This document shows, piece after piece, positions 16,691 to 24,556 of a DNA stretch of 35,608 bases. The notes below the pieces were generated by a model, which was given only the letters and a program-made list of their open reading frames with translations, was not told the DNA's origin and ran no database searches. Position numbers and translations under genes: made by a program. Each line of letters opens with the position of its first letter. Positions within the stretch are counted from its first letter, which is position 1. Source of the DNA: Betaproteobacteria bacterium UBA2592 (GTDB lineage Bacteria > Pseudomonadota > Gammaproteobacteria > Burkholderiales > Rhodocyclaceae); contig DDKS01000022.1 in NCBI GenBank assembly GCA_002340095.1, positions 1 through 35,608 of the forward strand, in the 5' to 3' direction.

Positions 16691-17820
16691 GGGGCAATAC
16701 CCTCCAGATAGGCGCCCAGGGCCGCGTGGTAATGCGGTGCATCGAGCAGGAAGGAATCGTGCCCGGCATCGCAGTCGATTTCCGCGTAACTGACCTTGCG
16801 ACCGTTGTGCAGCAGGGCATAGACGATCTCGCGGCTGCGTTCGGGAGAAAAGCGCCAGTCGGTAGTGAAGGAGGCCACGAAGAAATCGGCCCGGGCCCGG
16901 GCCAGGGCAGCGCGCAGGTCGCCGCCGTAGTCGAAGGCCGGATCGAAGTAATCGAGGGCCTTGGTGGTGAGCAGATAGGTATTGGCGTCGAAGAACTCGG
17001 CGAACTTGTCCCCCTGGTAGCGCAGGTAGGATTCGATTTCGAATTCCACGTCGTAGTGGAAGCGATGCTCGCCGTGCCGCAACTGGCGGCCGAATTTCTC
17101 GGCCATCTGGTCGTCCGACAGGTAGGTGATGTGGCCCACCATGCGCGCCAGGCGCAGACCGTTCCTGGGCACCACCCCGTGTTCGTAGTAATGGCCGCCG
17201 TGGAAGTCCGGATCGGAGAGGATGGCCTGGCGGGCCACCTCGTTGAAGGCAATGTTCTGGGCCGACAGCCGGGGGGCCGAGGCGATCACGATGCCGTGCC
17301 GCACCCGCTCCGGGTATGCGAGGGTCCATTGCAGGGCCTGCATGCCGCCCAGGGAGCCGCCGATCACCGCCGCCCACGTCCCGATGCCGAGCCGGTCCGC
17401 CAGACGGGCCTGGGCCTCCACCCAGTCCTCGACCGTTACGAGAGGAAAGTCGGCCCCGTAGGGCTTGCCGGTTTCGGGATTGATGGAACGGGGCCCGGTG
17501 GAACCGTAGCAGCCCCCCAGATTGTTCACCCCCACCACGAAGAACTTGTTGGTATCGAGGGGCTTGCCGGGTCCCACCAGATTGTCCCACCAGCCAAGGG
17601 TCTTCTTTTTTTGCTGGGCATCGTAATAGCCGGCCACGTGATGACTGCCCGACAGGGCATGGCAGACCAGCACCGCGTTGCTGCGGGCGGCATTGAGCTG
17701 GCCGTAGGTTTCGAAGACAAGCTCGAAGCCGGGCAGGCAGGCACCGCTTTTCAGGCGGATTTCCTGGTCGAAACGGGCCGTCTGGGGAACGACGAGGCCC
17801 ACGGAATTGGGGTCGGTCAT
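16687..17820 (-). CDS. metX: Homoserine O-acyltransferase MetX
   Basis: A 377-residue alpha/beta-hydrolase-fold enzyme that acylates homoserine, the committed step of methionine synthesis. The nucleophile is Ser156 in GGSLGGMQALQW. The GGCYGSTGPRSINPETGKPYG block is typical, and the His and Asp of the triad are in the C-terminal part, with GHDSFLLD near residue 345. Whether acetyl- or succinyl-CoA is used cannot be read with confidence; MetX proteins paired with MetW in betaproteobacteria are often succinyltransferases. The ATG at 17820 has AGAGAG upstream. The 130-nt leader carries a SAM-II type aptamer and an intrinsic terminator. Confidence 0.96.
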   Translation of the reverse strand: MTDPNSVGLVVPQTARFDQEIRLKSGACLPGFELVFETYGQLNAARSNAVLVCHALSGSHHVAGYYDAQQKKKTLGWWDNLVGPGKPLDTNKFFVVGVNNLGGCYGSTGPRSINPETGKPYGADFPLVTVEDWVEAQARLADRLGIGTWAAVIGGSLGGMQALQWTLAYPERVRHGIVIASAPRLSAQNIAFNEVARQAILSDPDFHGGHYYEHGVVPRNGLRLARMVGHITYLSDDQMAEKFGRQLRHGEHRFHYDVEFEIESYLRYQGDKFAEFFDANTYLLTTKALDYFDPAFDYGGDLRAALARARADFFVASFTTDWRFSPERSREIVYALLHNGRKVSYAEIDCDAGHDSFLLDAPHYHAALGAYLEGIAP

Positions 17821-17834
17821 GGCTCTCTGAATGC

Positions 17835-17868
17835 AAAAAACCCAGTCTGCCGGAGCGGGGACTGGGTT
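17835..17868 (-). terminator. Intrinsic terminator (attenuator) before metX
   Basis: On the minus strand AACCCAGTC (17868-17860) pairs with GACTGGGTT (17847-17839), followed by a run of six T (17840-17835). It ends 15 bases before the metX ATG, so full termination would silence metXW. Its 5' half overlaps a segment that can pair with the aptamer 3' end. Confidence 0.85.
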
Positions 17869-17883
17869 CAGGGTGACAGGCCG

Positions 17884-17934
17884 TCCTCGCTTTAGCTGTT
17901 TTTCGCGCCTGCAAGCTGAGTTCAAAAAGGCGCC
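17884..17934 (-). ncRNA. SAM-II riboswitch aptamer (metX leader)
   Basis: On the minus strand GCGCC (17933-17929) and GGCGC (17909-17905) form P1, enclosing TTTTTGAACTCAGCTTGCA. The 3' part reads GAAAAACAGCTAAAGCGAGG. The U-rich stretch, TTGCA before the second P1 strand, the A-rich stretch and AGCTAAA match the SAM-II (metA/SAM_alpha) pattern. CTC-A-GC can pair with GCGAG (17890-17886) as the pseudoknot. It sits upstream of metX, the usual target. SAM-II is best known from alphaproteobacteria. The match is from memory and should be tested with a covariance model. Confidence 0.82.
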
Positions 17935-17958
17935 CCCGGGCAGGACCCGAGGCCGGCA

Positions 17959-17987
17959 ACAGTACCGGCCGCCCTGGCAAAAGTCAA
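17959..17987 (-). promoter_or_regulatory. metX-metW promoter
   Basis: Minus strand: TTGACT (17987-17982, 5/6), 17-bp spacer, TACTGT (17964-17959, 3/6). It begins directly after the ptsI stop codon. The predicted start near 17952 lies about 18 nt before the aptamer. Confidence 0.5.
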
Positions 17988-19736
17988 TCAAGCATCGGAC
18001 ACCGGGGCCGGATTGTTGAGTTTTTCCACCGCCTCCCGGATCTTGCCGGTTTCATCCAGGCGCAGGATGCGCCGCACCTGGGGCGCCAGTTCGCTCACAT
18101 CGGCCTTCAGCACCCGGCTCTTGACCTCGAGGATCTGGGAAGGGTGCATGGAGAAGGTACGCAACCCCATCCCCAGCAGCAGGCGGGTGAACTTGGGGGC
18201 TCCGGCCATCTCGCCGCAGACGGAGACGGGGATGCCCGCCTTCTCGGCGCTGCTGATGGTGTGGGCCACCAGCATCAGCACCGCCGGATGCAGGGGATCG
18301 TAGAGGCTGGCCACCTGCTCGTCGGTACGGTCGATGGCCAGGGTGTACTGGATCAGGTCGTTGGTGCCAATGGACAGAAAATCCAGGCGGCGCAGGAACA
18401 TGTTCACGGCCAGGGCCGCGCCGGGAATCTCGATCATGCCCCCCACCTCGATGTTCTCGTCGAACAGCACCTTCTCGCCCCGCAGGCTGGACTTGGCCTG
18501 CTCGACCGCCGCCAGGGTGGCATCGATCTGGTGGGCGTGGGAGAGCATGGGAATCAGCAGCCTGACCTTGCCGTACCGGGAAGCGCGCAGAATGGCCCGC
18601 AACTGCAGGTGGAACATCTTGGGTTCGGCCAGGGACAGGCGGATGGCGCGCCGGCCCAGGGCCGGATTGGTCTGGGTGCGCTGGTGGTCGATGGCCTTGT
18701 CGGCCCCCAGGTCGAAGGTGCGGATGGTCACCGGCCGACCCTCCATGGCCTTGACCACCTTGCGGTAGGCCTCGAACTGCTCGTCCTCGGAAGGCATGTC
18801 GCCCCGGCCCAGGAACAGGAACTCGGTGCGGAACAGGCCCACCCCGTCGGCACCGGATTCCAGGGCCTCCTTGGCATCGGCAGGCAGCTCGATGTTGGCC
18901 TGCAGGCTCACCGTGACCCCGTCCAGGGTTTCGGAAGGGGAGGACTTGAGGCGTTTGAGCTTGGTGCGTTCAAGCTCGATCTGCTCCTTCCGGAGCAGAT
19001 ACTCCTCGAGCACCCGCTCATCGGGATTGACGATCAGCACCCCCCGGGTGCCATCGACGATCAGCAGTTCGTTGTCCCGGATCATGGCCCGGGCATTGCC
19101 CAGGCCGACGATGGCGGGAATCGCCATGCTGCGGGCCAGGATGGCCGTGTGGGAGGTGGTGCCGCCCACATCGGTGACGAAGGCGGCGAAACGGTGCTCC
19201 TTGAAGGCGATGACATCGGCGGGCGACAGGTCGTGGGCGACGATGATGAGGTTCTCCTCTGTCACCCCCTTGCTCCGCTTCATCACCGGCCGGGCCGGAT
19301 GGCCCAGCAGTTCCTTCACCACCCGCTCCACCACCTGCACCACGTCGAAGCGGCGCTCCTTCAGGTAAGGGTCCTCGAACTGCTCGAACTGGGCAGCCAG
19401 ATGCTCCATCTGCTGCACCAGGGCCCATTCCGCATTGCAGCGCCGTTCGCGGATGATCTGTTTGGGCACCTCCACCAGCTCCGGGTCGTACAGGAACATC
19501 ACGTGCAGGTCGATGAAGGCCGCCAGTTCCGCCGGGGCGTGCTCGGCGCTCTCCTTCATCGCCGCCAGTTCCTCCCGCACCGCCTGGAGGGCCTGTTCGA
19601 GGCGGGCGACCTCCTTCTCCACCAGCCGCGGGGCGATGGTCAGGTGGGCCACCTCCAGGGTGGCATGGGACATGAGCATCGCCCGGCCAATGGCAATGCC
19701 GCCGGAAACGCCCAGTCCATGCAGGGTGAAACTCAC
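17988..19736 (-). CDS. ptsI: PTS enzyme I (PEP-protein phosphotransferase)
   Basis: A 582-residue cytoplasmic enzyme that takes phosphate from phosphoenolpyruvate and passes it to HPr. The phosphorylated His is His196 in GGTTSHTAILAR. The PEP-binding C-terminal barrel has GVGLFRTEFLFLGR, IRTFDLGADK and SVCGEMAG with the conserved Cys. Translation starts at GTG (19736-19734), overlapping the ptsH stop as GTGA, with GGAG upstream. Length is typical. With an EIIA(Man) and HPr but no EIIB/EIIC permease nearby, it probably serves regulation rather than sugar uptake. Confidence 0.96.
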   Translation of the reverse strand: MSFTLHGLGVSGGIAIGRAMLMSHATLEVAHLTIAPRLVEKEVARLEQALQAVREELAAMKESAEHAPAELAAFIDLHVMFLYDPELVEVPKQIIRERRCNAEWALVQQMEHLAAQFEQFEDPYLKERRFDVVQVVERVVKELLGHPARPVMKRSKGVTEENLIIVAHDLSPADVIAFKEHRFAAFVTDVGGTTSHTAILARSMAIPAIVGLGNARAMIRDNELLIVDGTRGVLIVNPDERVLEEYLLRKEQIELERTKLKRLKSSPSETLDGVTVSLQANIELPADAKEALESGADGVGLFRTEFLFLGRGDMPSEDEQFEAYRKVVKAMEGRPVTIRTFDLGADKAIDHQRTQTNPALGRRAIRLSLAEPKMFHLQLRAILRASRYGKVRLLIPMLSHAHQIDATLAAVEQAKSSLRGEKVLFDENIEVGGMIEIPGAALAVNMFLRRLDFLSIGTNDLIQYTLAIDRTDEQVASLYDPLHPAVLMLVAHTISSAEKAGIPVSVCGEMAGAPKFTRLLLGMGLRTFSMHPSQILEVKSRVLKADVSELAPQVRRILRLDETGKIREAVEKLNNPAPVSDA

Positions 19737-20002
19737 TCGCCTTCTCCAAACCGGTCCGCGATCAGGGCCAGAATCGCCTCCATGGCCTCGGTCTCATCGT
19801 CGCCATGGGTCTCGATGGTCACGGTGCTGCCCTTGGCCGCCGCCAGCATCATGACGCCCATGATGCTTTTTGCGTTGATGCGCCGGCCATTCTTCTCCAT
19901 CCAGACTTCCGCTGCAAACCGGCTGGCCGTCTGGGTGAGCTTGGCGGAAGCCCGGGCATGCAGCCCAAGCTTGTTGATGATCTCTGCTTCCCTGCGCAAC
20001 AT
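19733..20002 (-). CDS. ptsH: Phosphocarrier protein HPr
   Basis: An 89-residue HPr. The active His15 lies in LGLHARASAKL. Ser46 in INAKSIMGVMML matches the site phosphorylated by HPr kinase, so regulation by HprK is possible. It passes phosphate from enzyme I to EIIA. It overlaps its neighbours at both ends (TGATG with the EIIA gene upstream and GTGA with ptsI), so the three genes are tightly coupled. Confidence 0.97.
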   Translation of the reverse strand: MLRREAEIINKLGLHARASAKLTQTASRFAAEVWMEKNGRRINAKSIMGVMMLAAAKGSTVTIETHGDDETEAMEAILALIADRFGEGE

Positions 20003-20394
20003 CAGATGTCCTTCAACATGTTCAAAACCCCGTCCCGGGCACCGCTGACGGCCTTGGCCACCAGGGTCTCCATTCCCTTTTCCCGGTAGGTGAGGGCCCG
20101 CAGCAGCATCGGCAGGCTGACCCCCGCGACGCCCTCCACCCGGCCCGGTTCGAGCAGCTTGAGTGCCACATTGGCCGGGGTCGCGCCGTAAATGTCGGTC
20201 ATGACCAGCACGCCTTCGCCTTCATCCACCTGTTCGACCATGCGCCGGGCCAGGGGAAGGATGTCCAGGGGATCGTCCTGGGCTGCGATACCCAGCTGCG
20301 CCAGCAGGGGCGGGCGCTTGTTGAGGACGTGGCAGACATTCTGGAGCAGGGCTTCGCCCATGGTGCCGTGGGTCACGAGCAGGATGCCGATCAT
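20002..20394 (-). CDS. PTS EIIA component, mannose family
   Basis: A 130-residue cytoplasmic EIIA domain of the mannose (PF03610) type. The phosphorylated His is His9 in ILLVTHGTMGEAL, and MTDIYGATPANVAL is the second family motif. The protein stands alone, without the EIIB domain fused in E. coli ManX. No EIIB, EIIC or EIID genes are present, as in the incomplete PTS of many betaproteobacteria. A likely role is a phosphorylation-dependent regulator. It heads EIIA-ptsH-ptsI. The ribosome-binding site is weak. Confidence 0.93.
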   Translation of the reverse strand: MIGILLVTHGTMGEALLQNVCHVLNKRPPLLAQLGIAAQDDPLDILPLARRMVEQVDEGEGVLVMTDIYGATPANVALKLLEPGRVEGVAGVSLPMLLRALTYREKGMETLVAKAVSGARDGVLNMLKDI

Positions 20395-20427
20395 GATGGA
20401 AGGGTCCCGGGCAGGAAAAGGGAGTCT

Positions 20428-20433
20428 ATTCTA
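20428..20433 (-). promoter_or_regulatory. -10 element before the EIIA-ptsH-ptsI genes
   Basis: TAGAAT on the minus strand in the 70-bp gap between apbE and the EIIA gene, about 34 bases before the start codon. No good -35 at 17 bp. It may give the PTS genes a promoter separate from gshAB-apbE. Confidence 0.35.
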
Positions 20434-20464
20434 GCGAAACCCTCACCAAAGTAAGACATCCCCG

Positions 20465-21502
20465 TCACGGCACTTCCTCCAGGGCAGGGGGCTTGCCCAT
20501 GAACACGAGTCGCGCCCGCAGGGCACGGGTCACCTGAATGCGGCCATCCTGGGCGATGCGCAGCACCTGCCCGGCGCCCGTCGCCCGGGCCGCCGCCTGC
20601 CAGTGCTCCGGCCCGGCAATGAAGATGGGTTTGGACAGGGCATCGGACAAGGTGCCGGCCCTGGGTCCCGGAGGCATCAGCACGGTCACTGCCTGGGTGT
20701 GGGTCACCGGCTCCCCGGTGGCCGGGTCGAGCAGATGACTGTAGCGCCTGCCCTCCACTTCGAAATAGCGCTGATAGTCGCCGGAGGTGCCGATGGCCTC
20801 GCCATCCCGCAGCTCCAGGGTGGCCAGGGCGCCGGGCTGGCGCGGATGCTGGATGCCCACCCGCCAGGGCTTGCCGTTCTTGTTCCCCAGGGCCATGATG
20901 TTGCCGCCGATGTTGATCAGCGCATTGTGCACCCCGGCCTGCTTCAGCCGCGCCGCTGCCAGATCCAGCGCCGCGCCCTTGAGATAGCCCCCGAAATCCA
21001 GGGCGACCCGGGGATTGGTACTGCCGATCCGGTCCCCCTCGATCTGCAGCTGGGCGATCGAAGCCGGTGCCCGGCGCCAGGCCGCCAGGGCGGCGGGATC
21101 GGGCAGGACCGGCTTGAACTCGTCCGAATGGAAGCCCCAGAGGCGGATCAGGGCACCAATGCCCGGATCGAAACGGTAAGCCCCCAGGTGCGCCAGCTCC
21201 CGGGCCTCGCGGATGAAGGCCAGCATTTCCGGACCCACCTGAATTTGCCGCCCGGCCGCCAGGGCCTCGTTCACCCGGGTAAGCTCCGAGGGCTGCCAGG
21301 CATGGTAGGTACGGTGCAGCCGGTCGAACTCCCGCAGCACCGCCCCCGCCGCCTCCCGGGCCCTGGCCTCGGGCACGCCGGCCACAAGAATCTCGACCCG
21401 GGTGCCGAACACGTAGGACTCCTGCTGCACCGGGGGCTGCGGCTGGTCGCAGCCGGCCAGCAGGATCAGGAGGCCGAGGACGAGGCAGAAGTGCTTGAAC
21501 AC
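20465..21502 (-). CDS. apbE: ApbE family FAD:protein FMN transferase, lipoprotein
   Basis: A 345-residue lipoprotein that attaches FMN covalently to Thr/Ser of target flavoproteins such as NqrB/C or RnfD/G in the periplasm. The start is the GTG at 21502: it gives MFKHFCLVLGLLILLAGC, a signal with lipobox LAGC, and has GGAG five bases upstream. Upstream ATG codons would put the signal inside the protein. Motifs include LDFGGYLKGAALD, NIGGNIMALG, IGTSGDY and RYSHLLDPATGEPV. It overlaps the gshB 3' end by 37 nt. No flavinylation target is encoded nearby. Confidence 0.93.
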   Translation of the reverse strand: MFKHFCLVLGLLILLAGCDQPQPPVQQESYVFGTRVEILVAGVPEARAREAAGAVLREFDRLHRTYHAWQPSELTRVNEALAAGRQIQVGPEMLAFIREARELAHLGAYRFDPGIGALIRLWGFHSDEFKPVLPDPAALAAWRRAPASIAQLQIEGDRIGSTNPRVALDFGGYLKGAALDLAAARLKQAGVHNALINIGGNIMALGNKNGKPWRVGIQHPRQPGALATLELRDGEAIGTSGDYQRYFEVEGRRYSHLLDPATGEPVTHTQAVTVLMPPGPRAGTLSDALSKPIFIAGPEHWQAAARATGAGQVLRIAQDGRIQVTRALRARLVFMGKPPALEEVP

Positions 21503-22503
21503 AGGTGCTCCAAAGCGGTAATGCAGGCTCCGGCCGCGTCGAAGCCGGTCTGCTGACGGATCTCCACCATGCAGGTGGGGCTGGTGACGTTGATTTCCGT
21601 GAGGTGGTCGCCGATCACGTCGAGACCGACGATGAGCAGGCCCCGCTTCCAGAGCACGGGACCGAGCTGCTCGGCGATCTGCCGGTCCCGGTGGGACAGC
21701 TCCTGGGCCACGCCCGTGCCGCCGGCCGCCAGGTTGCCCCGGTTTTCCCCCGCCTTGGGAATGCGGGCCAGACACCAGGGCACCGGTTTTCCGGCAATCA
21801 GCAGGATGCGCTTGTCCCCCTGGGCAATCTCCTGCAGATACTGCTGCACCATGATCGTACGTTGCCCCAGCTGGGTCAGAGTTTCCAGGATCACGTTCCG
21901 GTTCGAATCGTTGCGGTGGATGCGGAACACCTGGCTGCCGCCCATGCCGTCCAGGGGCTTGACCACCACGTCGCGCTGCTCGTCGATGAAATGCTGGATC
22001 AGGTTCAGATCCCGGCTCACCAGGGTCGGCACGGTGTAGCGGTCGAATTCGGCAATCGCCAGCTTCTCGGAATGGTCACGCAGGGCCCGGGGCTTGTTGT
22101 AGACCCTTGCGCCTTCGGCCTCGGCCCGTTCCAGCAGCCAGGTGGCGGTGACGTATTCACTGTCGAAGGGCGGGTCCTTGCGCATCAGCACCGCGTCGAA
22201 GGCCTTCAGGGGCATGGGCTCGAAGCCGGTTTCCCGGTACCAGTCGTGATCGTCGGGACGGGTATGCAGATGGTAGGCGAGGCAGAACACCCCGGGCTGG
22301 CCCGGCTCCGGGCGCCGCCAGCACAGGCTGGAAACCTCGCAGGCATAAACTTCGTGGCCGTGCTTTTCCGCCGCCCGCATCATGGCCACGGTGGAGTCCT
22401 TGTAGGCCTTGAGGCTGGCCAGGGGGTCCACCACGAACAGCAGCTTCAGGGAGCGGCCATTGACGCCGAAGGCGTCGGGGGCAAAGCACAGTTGCTGGGC
22501 CAC
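21466..22503 (-). CDS. gshB: Glutathione synthetase
   Basis: A 345-residue ATP-grasp enzyme that joins gamma-glutamylcysteine and glycine. Recognisable segments are KLLFVVDPLASLKAYKDST, LMRKDPPFD, VYNKPRALRDHSEKL, VVKPLDGMGGSQVFRI and GLDVIGDHLTEINVTSPT. The start is GTG at 22503 (22503-22501), 3 bases after the gshA stop. It adds about 19 residues before the usual KLLFVVDP start, and no ATG or GTG lies closer. The serine-rich end (SSTSASSSAS) overlaps apbE and looks like a read-through tail rather than a family feature. Confidence 0.95.
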   Translation of the reverse strand: MAQQLCFAPDAFGVNGRSLKLLFVVDPLASLKAYKDSTVAMMRAAEKHGHEVYACEVSSLCWRRPEPGQPGVFCLAYHLHTRPDDHDWYRETGFEPMPLKAFDAVLMRKDPPFDSEYVTATWLLERAEAEGARVYNKPRALRDHSEKLAIAEFDRYTVPTLVSRDLNLIQHFIDEQRDVVVKPLDGMGGSQVFRIHRNDSNRNVILETLTQLGQRTIMVQQYLQEIAQGDKRILLIAGKPVPWCLARIPKAGENRGNLAAGGTGVAQELSHRDRQIAEQLGPVLWKRGLLIVGLDVIGDHLTEINVTSPTCMVEIRQQTGFDAAGACITALEHLCSSTSASSSAS

Positions 22504-22506
22504 GCC

Positions 22507-23790
22507 TCAATCCTTAGCGGGAGCGGTCTGCTCCAGCTCCACGGCCGCGGCCAGGCAGGCCAGCCGCCCCACCACCCCGTAGGCGTAGAAGCGGTTCGGC
22601 GGCGCATCCGGGTTCTCGCAGCGGTCGGGCAGGTTGCAGCCGGTTTCAAACGCCAGCGGCTCGAACTCCATGCCCGGCGCGTTGAGGTTCTCGTCCTTGC
22701 CCCGGGCCGTGTGCACCCGGTAGAAGCCGCCCACCACATAGCGGTCGATCATGTAGATCACGGGTTCAGCCACCGCATCGCGCACGGTCTCGAAGGTATG
22801 CACCCCTTCCTGGATGATGACCTCCGACACGGTCTGGCCTTCCTTGATGACGCTCATCTTGTTGCGCTGGCGCCGGTTGAGGCCCTTCACCTCGCTGGCA
22901 TCGCGCACGGTCATCACGCCCATGCCGTAGGTGCCGGCATCGGCCTTGACCACGGCGTAGGGCGTTTCAAGGATGCCGTATTCACGGTATTTGTCCCGGA
23001 CTTTCTGGAGCAATTGGTCTACCCGCTCAGCCAGTTCCTCTTCCCCTTGCCGTCCATGAAAATCGAGATTGCGGCAGGCGGTGAAGTAGGGATTGATGCG
23101 CCAGGGATCGATGTCGATCAGGCTGGCAAACTCGCCTGCCACCTGGTCGTAGGCAGCGAAATGCTGGGTTTTGCGGCGGGTCGCCCAGCCGCCATGGAGG
23201 GGCGGCAGGACCACCTGCTCGGTGAGCCCCTGGAGGATGGCTGGCACCCCGGCGGACAGGTCGTTGTTGAGCAGGATGGCGCAGGGATAAAAGTCCGCCA
23301 GCCCCAGGCGGTCGCCCTGGCGCACCAGGGGTTCCAGCAGCAGGGACTGGCCGTAGGGCAGTTCGATGCGGGTCGGGGCGGTGACTTCCGGCAGCAGGCT
23401 GCCGATGCGCACTTCCAGGCCGGTACGGGTGAGGATGTTGGCGAGTTGGGCCAGGTTCTGCAGATAGAAGGTGTTGCGGGTGTGATTCTCTGGAATCAGC
23501 AAGAGCTTGCAGGCCGAGGGGCAGAATTTTTCCACCGCGCTCATGGCCGCCTGCACGCACAGGGGCAGGAAGGCCGGGTTGAGGTTGTTGAAACCGCCGG
23601 GGAACAGGTTGGTATCCACCGGGGCCAGCTTGAAGCCGGCATTCCTCAGGTCGCAGGAGGAATAAAAAGGAGGCGTGTGCTCCTGCCACTGGCTGCGGAA
23701 CCATTGCTCGATGGGCGCGCTCTGGTCGAGGAAACGGCGTTCCAGCTCCAGCAAGGGGCCCGTCAGGGCGGTCGTCAGGTGAGGAACCAT
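22507..23790 (-). CDS. gshA: Glutamate-cysteine ligase (GshA, PF08886 type)
   Basis: A 427-residue enzyme for the first and rate-limiting step of glutathione synthesis. It belongs to the proteobacterial PF08886 type rather than the E. coli GshA family. Diagnostic blocks are APVDTNLFPGGFNNLN, IPENHTRNTFYLQNL, LLNNDLSAG, VKADAGTYGMGVMTV, EGVHTFE and VYMIDRYVVGGFYRVH. AGGAG precedes the ATG. It heads gshA-gshB-apbE; glutathione synthesis near oxyR and other redox genes is common in betaproteobacteria. Only 32 bp separate it from the DUF3592 gene upstream. Confidence 0.94.
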   Translation of the reverse strand: MVPHLTTALTGPLLELERRFLDQSAPIEQWFRSQWQEHTPPFYSSCDLRNAGFKLAPVDTNLFPGGFNNLNPAFLPLCVQAAMSAVEKFCPSACKLLLIPENHTRNTFYLQNLAQLANILTRTGLEVRIGSLLPEVTAPTRIELPYGQSLLLEPLVRQGDRLGLADFYPCAILLNNDLSAGVPAILQGLTEQVVLPPLHGGWATRRKTQHFAAYDQVAGEFASLIDIDPWRINPYFTACRNLDFHGRQGEEELAERVDQLLQKVRDKYREYGILETPYAVVKADAGTYGMGVMTVRDASEVKGLNRRQRNKMSVIKEGQTVSEVIIQEGVHTFETVRDAVAEPVIYMIDRYVVGGFYRVHTARGKDENLNAPGMEFEPLAFETGCNLPDRCENPDAPPNRFYAYGVVGRLACLAAAVELEQTAPAKD

Positions 23791-23822
23791 GATTCTCCTA
23801 GAGGGTTATCGTTTTTTGCGGG

Positions 23823-24377
23823 CTATCTTACACCGGCCCGTTGCAGGCGACGGCGCGCCCGCCAGGTGGCCAGCCCGCCCAGGCAGGCGGCCCAGAGTAT
23901 CCAGCCCCCCAGAGCCATCAGGCCCAGGGCGGGCAAGGCCATGACCAGCACCGAGCCGCGCAGTTCCCGATCGAGCAGCGCCTCCCCGGGATTGCGGGGG
24001 TTGTACCAGGCCCGGACCCGCTGCCGATAGAGCAGGTCGGCATAGGCGGCTTTCTGGGCATCGGCATCGTCCATCCACTGATGCAGGCCGAAGCGCCGTC
24101 CCTCGTGCCAGCGGCCTGCAGCCGGATAGCGGTACACCACCAGCACCTTGGCGCCGCGGTTGCCTCCCCCGGGCCCGCCGCCCAACTGAACCTCCAGCAG
24201 CCGGGCCTGCACCGGCTGCCAGTCCCGGCTGCGCCAGCCGTCCCAGAGGGGTTGCAGTCCCAGGAAATACACGCCCATGGCGCCGCCCGCCAGGGACAGG
24301 AACGCCAGCAGCACCAGCCCGGTCCGGGCCAGGAGGCGGCCGGCAGGCGTGGCGACATTGGGCATGAACAGGCGCAT
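23823..24377 (-). CDS. DUF3592-type membrane protein
   Basis: A 184-residue protein with two membrane segments (about residues 16-44 and 145-172) that bracket a soluble loop. The loop pattern (QARLLEVQLGG...VVYRYPAAGRWHEGRRFG...GSGVRAWYNPRNPGEALLDREL-like) resembles DUF3592 proteins: a strand-rich domain ending in a YxPxNPxxA motif, here WYNPRNPGEA. Function unknown. MPNVATPAG at 24365 is an alternative start. A TACAAT -10 lies at 24449-24444 on the minus strand. It is divergent from the signalling operon. Confidence 0.8.
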   Translation of the reverse strand: MRLFMPNVATPAGRLLARTGLVLLAFLSLAGGAMGVYFLGLQPLWDGWRSRDWQPVQARLLEVQLGGGPGGGNRGAKVLVVYRYPAAGRWHEGRRFGLHQWMDDADAQKAAYADLLYRQRVRAWYNPRNPGEALLDRELRGSVLVMALPALGLMALGGWILWAACLGGLATWRARRRLQRAGVR

Positions 24378-24479
24378 GGGATCGGGAGCTGGCGGGCACG
24401 GGCCCTGAACTCGGGAAAACAGGAAAACCCTGGCAGGAAGCGCATTGTACGGGCAATGGCGCCCCCGTGGCCCAGGCCC

Positions 24480-24508
24480 CTGTCAGAGCGCCGGGACCGG
24501 ACTAGAAT
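24480..24508 (+). promoter_or_regulatory. Promoter of the kinase operon
   Basis: CTGTCA (24480-24485, 4/6), 17 bp, TAGAAT (24503-24508, 4/6). Predicted start near 24515, with CAGGAG before the ATG at 24557. Confidence 0.5.
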
Positions 24509-24556
24509 GAAGCCATCCTGACCATCCAGCCCGCCCCCTCATCCAGGAGCCACCCC

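Noticed and set aside
18144..20048. Plus-strand frame opposite ptsI and ptsH.
   Set aside because: Same reason; EI and HPr active sites are intact on the minus strand.
21505..24030. An 841-codon frame opposite gshA-gshB.
   Set aside because: Same shadow composition; the minus-strand genes have clear family motifs throughout.
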